The position numbers and the translations under genes were made by a program. The notes below the pieces were generated by a model that was not told the origin of the DNA, made no database searches, and saw nothing but the letters and a program-made list of their open reading frames with translations. DNA of 64,000 nt from CAZAFL01 sp964484465 (GTDB lineage Bacteria; Bacteroidota; Ignavibacteria; UBA10030; SZUA-254). The stretch spans positions 62,001 to 126,000 of the forward strand of contig CAZAFL010000004.1 in assembly GCA_964484465.1 (NCBI GenBank). The letters run 5' to 3'. This document shows, piece after piece, positions 26,851-36,399 of the stretch. How positions within the stretch are numbered: position 1 is the stretch's first letter; each line of letters opens with the position of its first letter.

Positions 26851-27333
26851 TTATTTGTCTCCCCACATAATGGATGAAGAATAGGGGTACATTCCCCAGT
26901 AATTGAGCGGTAATTGGTTGTATTGCACCCTGACGAAGAAGTTTTCCCAGGGATGGTAATTCAATTCAGCACGGCTGAGATATAATTTGCTGAGGTCGCT
27001 CTGTTTGGCTGAGCCGTATTGCCCGAAGGGAGATCCCTGCAGTGTAAGATCGAATCGTACATTGAGGGGGTCGGCAATTTTATACAACATGCTATTCGTA
27101 TATGACGCAAGTGAAATTCCGTTTCCTCCGGCAGACAAATAACTAAAGGAAACATTCTGCCGCATCAGGAAATTATCGGGATTAAACAGACCAAAGAAAC
27201 TGCTGATACTTGTCGCGGGATGAACAAGATACTGTGCCGGGCTTGGCTGTTGTTCTTCCTGAGATTTAAACTGTGCCAAAGCCAGCGAAGAACATAGAAG
27301 TACTCCCACACTGATATTCACAACAAATCTCAT
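26851..27333 (-). CDS. Small outer-membrane-type protein, unknown function
   Basis: A 160-residue protein with a signal peptide (cleavage near SLALAQF). The rest is rich in aromatic and alternating residues, ending YSSSIMWGDK, which suggests part of a beta-barrel or beta-sandwich at the outer membrane. I recognise no named family. I chose the ATG at 27333 because AAAGG lies seven bases before it and the signal peptide starts there; a frame open to 27471 has no such support. It is followed by a clear terminator and is 46 bases after the GlmU-like gene. Confidence 0.75.
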   Translation of the reverse strand: MRFVVNISVGVLLCSSLALAQFKSQEEQQPSPAQYLVHPATSISSFFGLFNPDNFLMRQNVSFSYLSAGGNGISLASYTNSMLYKIADPLNVRFDLTLQGSPFGQYGSAKQSDLSKLYLSRAELNYHPWENFFVRVQYNQLPLNYWGMYPYSSSIMWGDK

Positions 27334-27379
27334 TGCCTGACCTTTCATGGATATAGTATAAAGAAAAAGAGGTTGAGAA

Positions 27380-28156
27380 TCAACCTTTCGGGTTACTGCG
27401 CGCGGCAAGGACTTCACGTGCGGCGTCCAATTGCATGATATTATTAATTCCCATAACTTCAACCGCATCAATGGATTTCACTGCCGACACTCGCCATTGA
27501 TTCTTCCAGAAATACTCAAATACGTCTGTCAAATAATACTCACCCTGGGCATTGTTTGTGGTGATTTTCCGCAACGCTTCGAAGAGCTTCTCTTTTGTAA
27601 ACACATAAATGCCCGTATTAATTTCCTTGGTCGATTTTTCTTCCATCGTCGCATCTTTATGCTCAACGATTCTTTGTACAAACCCCTCTTTGTTCCGAAT
27701 AATTCTTCCGTAACCGGACGGGTCGTTCATTTCAGCGGTCAGGATGCTTGCCGCTGCATCGTTGAGGTGGTGGTAACCAACAAGCGCCTGGACAGTCTGG
27801 AGTGTGAGCAGCGGAACGTCTCCCGAAAGCACCAAAACATCACCACTGAATTCTTTGAGTACCGTTTCTGCCTGGAGAACAGCATGACCCGTTCCCAATT
27901 GTTCCTGTTGGTCGACGAATTCCACATTCAGATTGAGTTTGGAGAGGTGATCGATAACCGATTGTTTCTGCCACCCCACAACAACAAGTATACGGTCTGC
28001 TTGCATCTTGCTCGCCAGCTCCACAACGTATTCCACCATGGGTTTGCCGTTGACTCCGTACATAACTTTTGCAATGTTGGGGGTATTCATCCTGGTCCCT
28101 TTTCCGGCGGCAAGAATGACTACAGCCAGCATCTCCGTTTTCTTTTTCTCCGGCAT
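27380..28156 (-). CDS. GlmU-like nucleotidyltransferase, no acetyltransferase domain
   Basis: A 258-residue protein of the NTP-transferase fold. Motifs are ILAAGKGTRM near 14-23, KVMYGVNGKPMVEY, a QLGTGHAV segment, LSGDVPLL with the metal-binding Asp and a GYGRIIRN stretch, all as in the uridylyltransferase half of GlmU. The C-terminal left-handed beta-helix that acetylates glucosamine-1-phosphate is missing. It therefore probably makes UDP-GlcNAc or a related nucleotide sugar, with acetylation done elsewhere. The start is two bases after the panC stop. Confidence 0.85.
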   Translation of the reverse strand: MPEKKKTEMLAVVILAAGKGTRMNTPNIAKVMYGVNGKPMVEYVVELASKMQADRILVVVGWQKQSVIDHLSKLNLNVEFVDQQEQLGTGHAVLQAETVLKEFSGDVLVLSGDVPLLTLQTVQALVGYHHLNDAAASILTAEMNDPSGYGRIIRNKEGFVQRIVEHKDATMEEKSTKEINTGIYVFTKEKLFEALRKITTNNAQGEYYLTDVFEYFWKNQWRVSAVKSIDAVEVMGINNIMQLDAAREVLAARSNPKG

Positions 28157-28158
28157 CG

Positions 28159-29022
28159 TCAGTGTTTTTCTCCAACAGTAATTAGTTGATTATCAATCAG
28201 GCGCGTCGAACCGATAAAAACAGCAAGGGAGACAAGAACAGTGTCGCCGGCGTTTAAGTCTTTCAATTCCTCAAGTGTTATTGCATTGGCAATAGAAACA
28301 TAATCAATCCGCGCATGTTTGTTAGAAGAAATCAGCTTTGTCATTTCCAAAATTATAGTAGCACTTTTTCTCTCCTTTTTGTCCATGATCTCATGTGCCA
28401 ATTGAAGTGATCGGTAAAGCGCCGTACTTTCCTGTCGCTCAGATGGCGATAAATAGACATTCCGCGAGCTCATCGCAAGCCCGTCCGGTTCACGAACCGT
28501 CTGCGCAACGATTACATCCACATCGATATTCAGATCCCTGACCATTTGTTTGATGACAATTACCTGCTGTGCATCCTTTTGACCGAACACGGCGACATTC
28601 GGTTTAACAATATTGAATAATTTCGTCACCACGGTCGTCACACCACGGAAATGTCCAGGGCGGGATTTCCCCTCCAGCACGTTCGCCAGCTTTTCAACTT
28701 CGACGCTTGTAAATGAGCCGTGGGGGTACATTTCTTCACGTTCCGGGATGAAAACGATATCAGTCCCTGCAGATGCAGCGAGCTTTTTATCACGCTCGAT
28801 ATCCCTGGGATATTTTGAATAATCTTCCCCCGGACCAAACTGTGAGGGATTCACGAAAATTGTCATTACCACAACATCCGAATTCTGTTTCGCAAGTTGA
28901 ACGAGGCTCAAATGACCTTCATGCAGGAACCCCATTGTGGGAACAATTCCAATTTTTTTCCTCTCATAACGGGACGATTCTGCAGCCTGCTGCATCTCCC
29001 GTATAGCAGTAATAATTTTCAT
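28159..29022 (-). CDS. panC: Pantothenate synthetase
   Basis: A 287-residue enzyme that joins pantoate and beta-alanine with ATP in coenzyme A synthesis. Landmarks are VPTMGFLHEGHLSLV (HIGH equivalent), FVNPSQFGPGEDYSKYPR, FGQKDAQQ and SSRNVYLSPSER (KMSKS equivalent). The ATG at 29022 overlaps the stop of the preceding beta-barrel gene by four bases; a longer frame to 29085 would intrude into that gene. The coupling to envelope genes is unusual, but the enzyme itself looks normal. panB and panD are not in the window. Confidence 0.96.
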   Translation of the reverse strand: MKIITAIREMQQAAESSRYERKKIGIVPTMGFLHEGHLSLVQLAKQNSDVVVMTIFVNPSQFGPGEDYSKYPRDIERDKKLAASAGTDIVFIPEREEMYPHGSFTSVEVEKLANVLEGKSRPGHFRGVTTVVTKLFNIVKPNVAVFGQKDAQQVIVIKQMVRDLNIDVDVIVAQTVREPDGLAMSSRNVYLSPSERQESTALYRSLQLAHEIMDKKERKSATIILEMTKLISSNKHARIDYVSIANAITLEELKDLNAGDTVLVSLAVFIGSTRLIDNQLITVGEKH

Positions 29023-30656
29023 TCCAGGTTGATTTTTCCCTGAACCATTAACTGCCTGCCCGGAGCAATATATCCACTCCACCATTCATACGACGTATTG
29101 AAGAGGTTCTTCACTTCGAAGGAAAACAGTGTGCGGGGAAGAATTGACGTCGATACGCCGGCATGAAACAGCAAAACATTTCCAAGCTGGCGCACCCCCT
29201 GGCGGTCAACATTCTGGTTGCTCCAAAAATCGATTGCCGACCAGGCTGTCGCGGGCATAGGAAGATCCAGCTCAGCGCGACCATTCAGTCGTGTGAGCGG
29301 TACCATCGGCAACTGGGTCGTGCTGCCTTTTTCATGAGCGGGTTGTATTGTACAATCAACGGTGAGGCGCGTGCTTTTCACGGGCTGTAACGTCCCGTTG
29401 AATTGCAATGTTGTTTGGTCGGCTTCTACAAATTCAACTCCGAGCCGACCGTTGTTCGCAACAACTGCTTCCTTGTTTGAGCTTTGTGCATAGGTCGCGA
29501 TAAGTTCCAGGGTATATAAACCCGCAGTCATTCGAAACGAACTTCCCACATTCACAGGCATTCTTTGCGGACGCAGCATGATCTCCCGCACAAGATATGG
29601 ATTTCGCCGGGCAAATTCATCATACGTCAATAGTTGTTGTTCGGGCCGCCACCAGAAGGAGAGTTCGCAATCAGGCTCGGTTTTCCATGTCGCTTTCGCT
29701 GTTGGGGAAAATAATGTGCGTCCCTCCCCCTGAACATCTGAACCGGCTGAGTACACAACTCCGAGGTCAAGCGACCAGTTTCCTGCAATATACCAACGCG
29801 CACCCCCGGATAAATTAAACACTGAAGGCGTCTGCGTCGAAACCGAATAATCAAGCGATGAACTCGAATAATAAATCCCTGTGGTTAGCTGAACATTCTT
29901 TACTCCTGTAGCAAAAACTGCCGAGATTGACGGGGAAACTGTCGATGCTTCCGAATCTGCACCAGCGCCCACGTCGTGCACATTCCAAATTTTTGCCGCT
30001 ACACTGAGGTCGATGGTGTTATGTTCGCCGCTAGGCGATGCAAGTTCTCCGGAAAATGCAACTTGGTCTCTCCTGCGTTCAACCGATGATGATGTAATCC
30101 CAAACATGCCGTACGTATCATGTTTAAATTGTAATCCGCCCGAAACCAAAAAACGTTTGAGTAGGTCGTTGTCAGTTCGTAAGATCGTACGAGTGTTAAA
30201 GTCAATTGTTCCCGATGAAAAAGAAGAATTGGTCGTGTGACCGTTCGTCGTAGCGTACCCGCCGTTTCCTCCCAACTCCAGATCCTGCGACCGATAATCA
30301 ACGAAGGCTTGCAATTGTCCGGTTGAAAAACTTCCCAGTGAACCGTCGACCGAAATATGTAAGGGGGACAGGCGCTCTCCGTATTTTGGCATCTGCATTG
30401 ATGAAATTGGGAGCAGGGGACGATGGGCGAATAACGACGAGTCGGGTGGAGGAGCGTTATAAATATTTACCTCATGCAACTCTCCCTTTCGCGCAAAAGG
30501 TAACGTGATTGCTTTTTTGCCGACGATAGTGATTTCAGGGATTTCCAGTGTTGGCATTGATTCCTTGACCGTATCTTTCGGCAGGCCTTGTGAAAAACCG
30601 GTTTGGACTATCAGGCAAAGAGCCGCTATCATAATTATCCTAAGAATATTCTTCAT
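29019..30656 (-). CDS. Plugless TonB-receptor-like beta-barrel protein
   Basis: A 545-residue protein with a signal peptide (cleavage near TGFSQG), a short segment LEIPEITIVGKKAITLP that resembles a TonB-box region, and then about 480 residues of alternating beta-strand pattern ending in VQGKINLE. It has no plug domain, so it is not an ordinary TonB-dependent receptor. It overlaps the TPR gene by four bases upstream and panC by four downstream. It probably sits in the outer membrane with its operon partners; ligand and partner are unknown. Confidence 0.7.
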   Translation of the reverse strand: MKNILRIIMIAALCLIVQTGFSQGLPKDTVKESMPTLEIPEITIVGKKAITLPFARKGELHEVNIYNAPPPDSSLFAHRPLLPISSMQMPKYGERLSPLHISVDGSLGSFSTGQLQAFVDYRSQDLELGGNGGYATTNGHTTNSSFSSGTIDFNTRTILRTDNDLLKRFLVSGGLQFKHDTYGMFGITSSSVERRRDQVAFSGELASPSGEHNTIDLSVAAKIWNVHDVGAGADSEASTVSPSISAVFATGVKNVQLTTGIYYSSSSLDYSVSTQTPSVFNLSGGARWYIAGNWSLDLGVVYSAGSDVQGEGRTLFSPTAKATWKTEPDCELSFWWRPEQQLLTYDEFARRNPYLVREIMLRPQRMPVNVGSSFRMTAGLYTLELIATYAQSSNKEAVVANNGRLGVEFVEADQTTLQFNGTLQPVKSTRLTVDCTIQPAHEKGSTTQLPMVPLTRLNGRAELDLPMPATAWSAIDFWSNQNVDRQGVRQLGNVLLFHAGVSTSILPRTLFSFEVKNLFNTSYEWWSGYIAPGRQLMVQGKINLE

Positions 30657-33600
30657 CGGTGAAGCCTCTTCAACCGTTTATCGGCTTCTGACTTTATCGC
30701 CGGATCAACCGGCGATTTCAAGATTTCCTGATACGCTTTACGTGCATTCTCGCGGTCGTGTAATTTCTCATAACATCCTCCCGTACCAAGATGCGCCTGC
30801 TCAACGAGCAGAGGAAAATCTTTATACTGCACAATAACATCATGGTATGATTGAAGAGCATCTTTGAACCGTTTCATTGCAACATAGTTCTCCCCAAGTG
30901 ACAAAAGAGCTTCAGCTGCGACGTCGTCTCCCCGGTGTTCAATAACTCTGTTCAACGTATCGATGGAATGCTGATATTCTTTCTTCCTATACAATAATTT
31001 CGCAATCTGCAACCGGCTTCTGTCGGCAAATATGTCTGCCGGATAATACTGAATGATTAGCTGAAATTGCTGAAGCGCAGTTTCGTTATCGGCGCCGGAC
31101 ATTAGCGCAAGCCCGAGGTTGTAGCGCGCTTCAGCAAGAAGCGGTGAATCAGGAAATTTTTCAGCGAATCCTTGCAACGTACCAACGGCAAAGCGATCTT
31201 GCTTTAACTTTATGTAATCGATACCAAGAGCGAGAGTAATCGCCGGAATCTCCTCACTATCAGACCGGTCAGCTATCGCCTGTTCGTAATACCCAACCGC
31301 GCGGGGAAGGTTATTCTGTAACTCATATGAACGCCCAAGCTGGTGCAACGCTTTTCCTCTTACTGCAGGGCTCGGCTTGAGCGAAAGAACATGCTGATAT
31401 TCCTGAATAGCACCTGAAAAATCATTCTGGCCGAAAAGCAAATCCCCTTTTCTTAACATAAGCTCTTCTGTTGAAAGCCCCGACGGTTTTGCATTGAGAT
31501 ATTTCTCAATGGTCGCCAGCGCTTCAGGTGATTTTCCCTGTGCCTGATACGTAAATTGTAGTCCGGTAAGAGCATCCGCGGCAAGCGGGCTGGCTGAATA
31601 TTCGTCGATCACCCGTTGATAGTACACGCGCGCGCTGTCGTACACCTTAAGATTATAAAAAGCATCCCCCATATTGAATAACACACGCGGCATAAGCTGA
31701 CTCTGAGGATATTGGCGCTGAAGGAGCTTAAACTCTCCGATCGCTTCACTGAATTGTTCGTTCGAAAAATGCGTCCAGCCTATATTGAAGCGTGCGACTT
31801 CACAATAGAGAGAGGAAGGAAACCGGGCAAGAAAATTCTGCAGCTGCTCTATGCCGCGCTGTGATTCACCACGCTGAATATAGGACATTGCCAGCTGGAA
31901 TGCGGCATATTCGGATTTCTGGTTGCTGTTTTTCTCGGCGGCGAGGGAAGCATACATATCGCTCGCCTTGTCATATCTTCCAAGAAAGAAATAACAATCC
32001 GCCTTGCGGAGTGAGGCATCGAGGCGGCGTTCACTTTGAGGGTAATTCGCAACATAACGGTCGAAAGCATCTGCTGCCTGCAGGAATTTTTTTTGCTGGA
32101 AAAGCGCCCACGCAAGGCTGTACTCCGCGTCTTCCCGCTTTGGGTTCCTGGGAAATCGCCGGAGACCTTCCATCAGCGAACGTTCGGCTTCATCAAACCG
32201 ATAATCCTGATATAATGCTTCCCCCCTCCAAATATAGGCCTGAGGCGCATGCTCATCCGACTGAAATTTTGACAGGAATTCATCGAAACGTTCCACACTG
32301 CTTTTGAACCTGCCCAAATGATAGAGACAAATTCCCTCCTGAAACATCGAAGGGGCAAGCAACTCAGCGGAAGTGCTGTAATGCTGCGTCTGTGAGAACG
32401 CGTACTCAGCGTTCGAAAAATCCCCGAGTGCAACGCTGCTTTCACCCGACATCCTGTAGGCATCAGCACGAAGTGTGCTTTGCGGAAACAACTGCGTAAC
32501 ATATTGGAAATTGCGCCTCGCCTCACGATAATGTTGTCCCCGATAGTGAATCATACCAATCTGGTAATACGACCGGTCGGCGTAAGTATCATACGGAAAG
32601 TTTTCAGTCAAGGAAGTAAAATAATTCATTGCATCCGGCGTCCTTCCCTTGAGAAGCACAATCATGCCGAGCTGATAAAGAGCCGCAGAGGCGACAGTGT
32701 CATTACCCGTACTCAAGATTTCGAACTCTTTCTGTGCATCATTGATATTGCCTTCGTTAAAAAGAGACCACGCCAAACCGAGACGCGCAGTGCGAACATC
32801 CTGGCTTTCAGGATACCGGTAAAGAAAATCTTTGAAATCCACCGATGAACGTCCATATTCAGCCATTGCAAATTCTGCCTGAGAACGCAACAGCAACAGT
32901 TGTTCTCGTTGCGATGAATAATGCGGTCGTGCTCCTTCCAAAACAGGAAGTGCATCCTTTGCGTTATCCTGCCTCAATAAGACTGATGATAGAAGAAGCT
33001 GGGCGTCAGTATAGAAATCGCTGCGCGGATAATCGGACATGAGACGCCTAAGGGAGGATGTGGCTTCTTCAAGTCTCCCCTGCTGAACAAAAAACAACGA
33101 TTGATTCATTAATGCACGGTCGTGATAGTCGGCTGCCGCGGGATCTTCCAGACAATGTTTGAAACTCTCTTCTGCAGCCTGCCGGTCATTACGTTCAAGT
33201 TCACATAACGCGCGCCAGTAATATACTCTCCCTTTATATGGAAAGACTGCGGCAGTATTGAGAAGAGCATTAATTGAAGTCAGAGCTATATCCAGTCTCC
33301 CCGTTTGAAAAGCACTGACTCCCCGAATATACAACACATTTCCTTCCTCATCGCCAAGCGAATCTTCGGTCAGAAGTGTATTTGCCCAATGAAACGATCG
33401 CTCATATTCCTGGTCGCTGAAGGCAGCTTCCGACAACAGTGTTAAAATTTCGTTTCGGACGGAAGGGGTCGGAGCAAGCGGAAGCGCCTTTTCAAGTTCA
33501 GACCGTGCAACATGAAATGATTTTGCTTTCATCCATTGCCGGGCATTTTCCAAAAGCTCATGAAATCGCGGGCTGGTCGTAAGCGGCCTCGGCTGGCACA

Positions 33601-33679
33601 TGCTTTCAACAGGAAATGCCGAAAGTCCTGCGACAAGCCCAAGAATAACCGCTCTTCGAATGTGAACCGTCAACCTCAC
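30653..33679 (-). CDS. Large TPR-repeat periplasmic protein
   Basis: A 1008-residue protein with a signal peptide (cleavage near SMCQPR) followed by roughly 25 tetratricopeptide-type units over its whole length, such as FPYDTYADRSYYQIGMIHY and SQLMPRVLFNMGDAFYNL. The repeats resemble BamD/YbgF-type TPRs that scaffold envelope complexes. The start is GTG at 33679 and overlaps the OmpA-family gene by four bases. In this operon it probably links the OmpA/TonB proteins to the outer-membrane barrel. No catalytic domain is visible. Confidence 0.88.
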   Translation of the reverse strand: MRLTVHIRRAVILGLVAGLSAFPVESMCQPRPLTTSPRFHELLENARQWMKAKSFHVARSELEKALPLAPTPSVRNEILTLLSEAAFSDQEYERSFHWANTLLTEDSLGDEEGNVLYIRGVSAFQTGRLDIALTSINALLNTAAVFPYKGRVYYWRALCELERNDRQAAEESFKHCLEDPAAADYHDRALMNQSLFFVQQGRLEEATSSLRRLMSDYPRSDFYTDAQLLLSSVLLRQDNAKDALPVLEGARPHYSSQREQLLLLRSQAEFAMAEYGRSSVDFKDFLYRYPESQDVRTARLGLAWSLFNEGNINDAQKEFEILSTGNDTVASAALYQLGMIVLLKGRTPDAMNYFTSLTENFPYDTYADRSYYQIGMIHYRGQHYREARRNFQYVTQLFPQSTLRADAYRMSGESSVALGDFSNAEYAFSQTQHYSTSAELLAPSMFQEGICLYHLGRFKSSVERFDEFLSKFQSDEHAPQAYIWRGEALYQDYRFDEAERSLMEGLRRFPRNPKREDAEYSLAWALFQQKKFLQAADAFDRYVANYPQSERRLDASLRKADCYFFLGRYDKASDMYASLAAEKNSNQKSEYAAFQLAMSYIQRGESQRGIEQLQNFLARFPSSLYCEVARFNIGWTHFSNEQFSEAIGEFKLLQRQYPQSQLMPRVLFNMGDAFYNLKVYDSARVYYQRVIDEYSASPLAADALTGLQFTYQAQGKSPEALATIEKYLNAKPSGLSTEELMLRKGDLLFGQNDFSGAIQEYQHVLSLKPSPAVRGKALHQLGRSYELQNNLPRAVGYYEQAIADRSDSEEIPAITLALGIDYIKLKQDRFAVGTLQGFAEKFPDSPLLAEARYNLGLALMSGADNETALQQFQLIIQYYPADIFADRSRLQIAKLLYRKKEYQHSIDTLNRVIEHRGDDVAAEALLSLGENYVAMKRFKDALQSYHDVIVQYKDFPLLVEQAHLGTGGCYEKLHDRENARKAYQEILKSPVDPAIKSEADKRLKRLHR

Positions 33680-35586
33680 TCGGGTACGATGTCGATAATG
33701 ACGGTTCGGTTGTAGAACCGCTCTTCGGGCAATTGATTATCAAACGGGGCCCGGTAAACGTCTTCCCCAAATCCATACGTATCAAATTTCACATGCTTCT
33801 TTCCTGCTTTTGCAAGTTCCCGTTCAAATATATTCATTGTCTCCTGTGCACGGTCTCGCGAGAGTTTAAGATTATGACTTTCTTCTCCGACAATATCTGT
33901 ATGTCCGTGAATTGTCACACTCCCGCCTTCAGGAATGAGGGGTGCGACGGTCCCTGCAAGGAATCGTTCATATGTTGCGACAGTTTTCGACTGGTCGAAC
34001 TCAAACAGGATGCTGAACCGCAACCCCGGCTCAGCTTCCGGCTGTTCGGCACGAACGAGCCTCATCTCAGTCTCTTTCCGGATCGTCTGGCCTCCTTTTG
34101 TTTCACCGAGCAGCACAACATGAAACGTTCCGCGGGTCTGATCACCAAGAATGGTTCTCCCAGATATTCTGGATTCACCGGAAACGAACGGACCGTACCG
34201 TTTCGTTGCTCCTGTTTCATCAGATAATTCAACCGACCAGGATGCCAGTAAATCTTCCGCGCCGTTTGCAGAAAAGAGAACATCCCCTTGTAGCGGATCA
34301 TCCTGAAGTGAGATAATTTTTACAGGGTCGAACAATGAGATATCATTGCTCGATATTTCAACCCTCTGATCTTCAGGGCGTACGAGCTCAAGTTCGTGTG
34401 TTCCTCCAGGCTGTTCAGAGGGGATCACCGGCTTTTCACGCCCTTCAACCGAGATCCTTCGTCCATCGATCCCGAAGACATCCATAAGGTACTGTTTGAC
34501 CGCTCCTGCCATTTCCTTTCCGGCTGTCCCACCCCTTGCAGAACTTCCTGTCAGCGTCACCGAAGAAGCGGAATGAGCTCTCATTCGGTCGCCAAGAATA
34601 TTGAGAATGTTATGGTACACTTTCATCTGTCGTTTCGACCGCCCTGTTAAGTCTCTCGGTTCAGGTTGAAGAAGCTTGGTTTCGTTAAACCCCTGTGCTT
34701 CTTCGCGCGTCAGACGGATATACCGTGCTGGAATATTCATTGACCCTTCATCGAAAAAGATATAATTTCGCATCGGGAAGGTTTCGTTCACTGTTCGCGC
34801 AATCGGTATAATCTTCGGTGCCTGCACAGAGAATTGAATTTCCCGTTCGACTTTCTTACGTACCTCGGAGGAGCTCCCGAACTTCAGTGCAATCCCCATA
34901 CGAAGAGTTGTCAACGACCAATTCTCATCCGACCGCGGCCCCTGCCCGAGATGGACGGCAAGAAATGGTGAAAGTTTATACTGCACATCTGCATCGGACG
35001 AAGTAAGAGGGATATCGTACCCTGCGCCGATTTGTCCAGTAATCACCGCGCCACGAATGCCGCTCCATTCACCTTCTACCTGTGAGGCGTTTTGGGGTTT
35101 GTATGTGAACGTTTTACCGATATTGAATCCGATGCGCGGCCCGAGATAAAAATATAGTCCGGTAAATGATTCACCGGATCGCGAGGCAAATGGAGAAATC
35201 TTCAGGCTCGGCTCGAGAGAGAGGTAGTTTAACGAGGTCGAGAGTGAATACGATGTTCCACCGGAAGAGAGATCATTAAACGAACCACCGCGGCTGTCAA
35301 AGCCAAATTGCACCATCCCGCCCCATACAGGGTCGGGGTCATACTCAAGCAGTGGAGATAAAAAGGCCCGAACCCCGGATCCTTTGGTAAAGGGAGAAGC
35401 CGTAGTTACCGAAGCATTCGGCTTACTGATATCCGATGAATAGTAATTGAAATTTATTCCTCCGGCCCCTCCAAACCACCATTCTGGTTGTAACTTCCTT
35501 TCTTGCGCAAACAATGATTGAACGCCGCTTAGCACCATGCAGGTGATAACGCCGAGGGTCAACATATATAAAGTTTTCTTGGTCAT
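33676..35586 (-). CDS. OmpA-family protein with two OmpA-like domains
   Basis: A 636-residue protein: signal peptide (cleavage at LFA-Q near 27), a beta-barrel-like region (about 30-240), a first OmpA-like domain (about 270-412) and an Ig-like linker (about 415-515). A canonical OmpA domain follows (about 520-636) with HGHTDIVGEESHNLKLSRDRA and the NRTVIIDI ending needed for peptidoglycan binding. The first domain keeps the fold pattern (YIFFDEGS, EDQRVEI) but lacks the Asp and Arg that hold diaminopimelate, so it may bind something else. It starts 15 bases after the TonB-like gene. Confidence 0.88.
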   Translation of the reverse strand: MTKKTLYMLTLGVITCMVLSGVQSLFAQERKLQPEWWFGGAGGINFNYYSSDISKPNASVTTASPFTKGSGVRAFLSPLLEYDPDPVWGGMVQFGFDSRGGSFNDLSSGGTSYSLSTSLNYLSLEPSLKISPFASRSGESFTGLYFYLGPRIGFNIGKTFTYKPQNASQVEGEWSGIRGAVITGQIGAGYDIPLTSSDADVQYKLSPFLAVHLGQGPRSDENWSLTTLRMGIALKFGSSSEVRKKVEREIQFSVQAPKIIPIARTVNETFPMRNYIFFDEGSMNIPARYIRLTREEAQGFNETKLLQPEPRDLTGRSKRQMKVYHNILNILGDRMRAHSASSVTLTGSSARGGTAGKEMAGAVKQYLMDVFGIDGRRISVEGREKPVIPSEQPGGTHELELVRPEDQRVEISSNDISLFDPVKIISLQDDPLQGDVLFSANGAEDLLASWSVELSDETGATKRYGPFVSGESRISGRTILGDQTRGTFHVVLLGETKGGQTIRKETEMRLVRAEQPEAEPGLRFSILFEFDQSKTVATYERFLAGTVAPLIPEGGSVTIHGHTDIVGEESHNLKLSRDRAQETMNIFERELAKAGKKHVKFDTYGFGEDVYRAPFDNQLPEERFYNRTVIIDIVPE

Positions 35587-35601
35587 GGGAAATTCTCAAA
35601 G

Positions 35602-36399
35602 TTATTGTAATTGTTCGAGTTTAAAATTAAATGTAACTTTTCCGGTCTGAGATAATTGCGGGAGTTGTAGAGGTAACGGGTCGAATCTCCACGTAAGAAG
35701 TGCATTGATTGCAGCACGTTCGAGAAGTTCGTCAGTTTTTCGTGACGGAATAATCTTGTCGACTGACCCGTCGGGGAGAACAGAAAACTGAAGAATGACT
35801 GCCATTTGTTTGTCTGTTCCTTCGGGGTAACGCGGTAATCGGCCGCTGAGCAGTCTGCGGGAACCATTCCCTCCCCAGTCGATGGCATATCCCATTCCGG
35901 GACCAATCCCTCCACCACTCCCTCCCCCCGAACCGCCTCCGGAACCCGGCCCCTGTCCACCATGACGTACGTGACCGATGGGGAGATTTTCTGCAAGAAT
36001 TATTTTCCTCGGTTTAACTTTTCGTGCGCTAACTTTTTTTTTGACCTGTTCCGGAACCGGTGTCGCGTTTTCAATTTTCGGCTTATCCTGCTGAATCTCG
36101 ATACGGATTAATTCCACTGTTGCGCTCTTCCTATATATATTCTGTTCCTCCTGCGTCGCCAGTTGGGGCCCAAACTCCACTGGATCGTCCTTGTTAGCAT
36201 TTTCAGCCCCTCCTCCCCCGCTGCTCCCGAAATTTAATTCCTCCTGAGCAGGTCCGACCGTAACCGGCTTAGCCCGCAGGTAAAAAAATAACACCATCAA
36301 TACTGCTCCATGGAGCAACAGGCTGGAACCAAGGGCTATTACACGGTAACGTCGAACATATCGTTCTAAAAAATATGACCTGCGTTCACGAACAATCAT
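35602..36399 (-). CDS. TonB-like energy transducer protein
   Basis: A 265-residue inner-membrane-anchored protein: one N-terminal membrane helix (about residues 22-42), a proline/lysine-rich stretch (VPEQVKKKVSARKVKPRK), a glycine-rich linker and a C-terminal TonB-like domain (about 180-265) with LPRYPEGTDKQMAVILQFSVL and AAINALLTWRFDPLP. TonB proteins pass proton-motive energy from ExbB/ExbD to outer-membrane proteins. No exbB or exbD is in the window. I use the ATG at 36399; a GTG is three bases upstream. It leads the OmpA-TPR-barrel operon. Confidence 0.85.
   Translation of the reverse strand: MIVRERRSYFLERYVRRYRVIALGSSLLLHGAVLMVLFFYLRAKPVTVGPAQEELNFGSSGGGGAENANKDDPVEFGPQLATQEEQNIYRKSATVELIRIEIQQDKPKIENATPVPEQVKKKVSARKVKPRKIILAENLPIGHVRHGGQGPGSGGGSGGGSGGGIGPGMGYAIDWGGNGSRRLLSGRLPRYPEGTDKQMAVILQFSVLPDGSVDKIIPSRKTDELLERAAINALLTWRFDPLPLQLPQLSQTGKVTFNFKLEQLQ

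Noticed and set aside
27431..28189. 252-residue plus-strand open frame
   Set aside because: Antisense to the GlmU-like gene, which has clear motifs; His- and Phe-rich composition is typical of a shadow frame.
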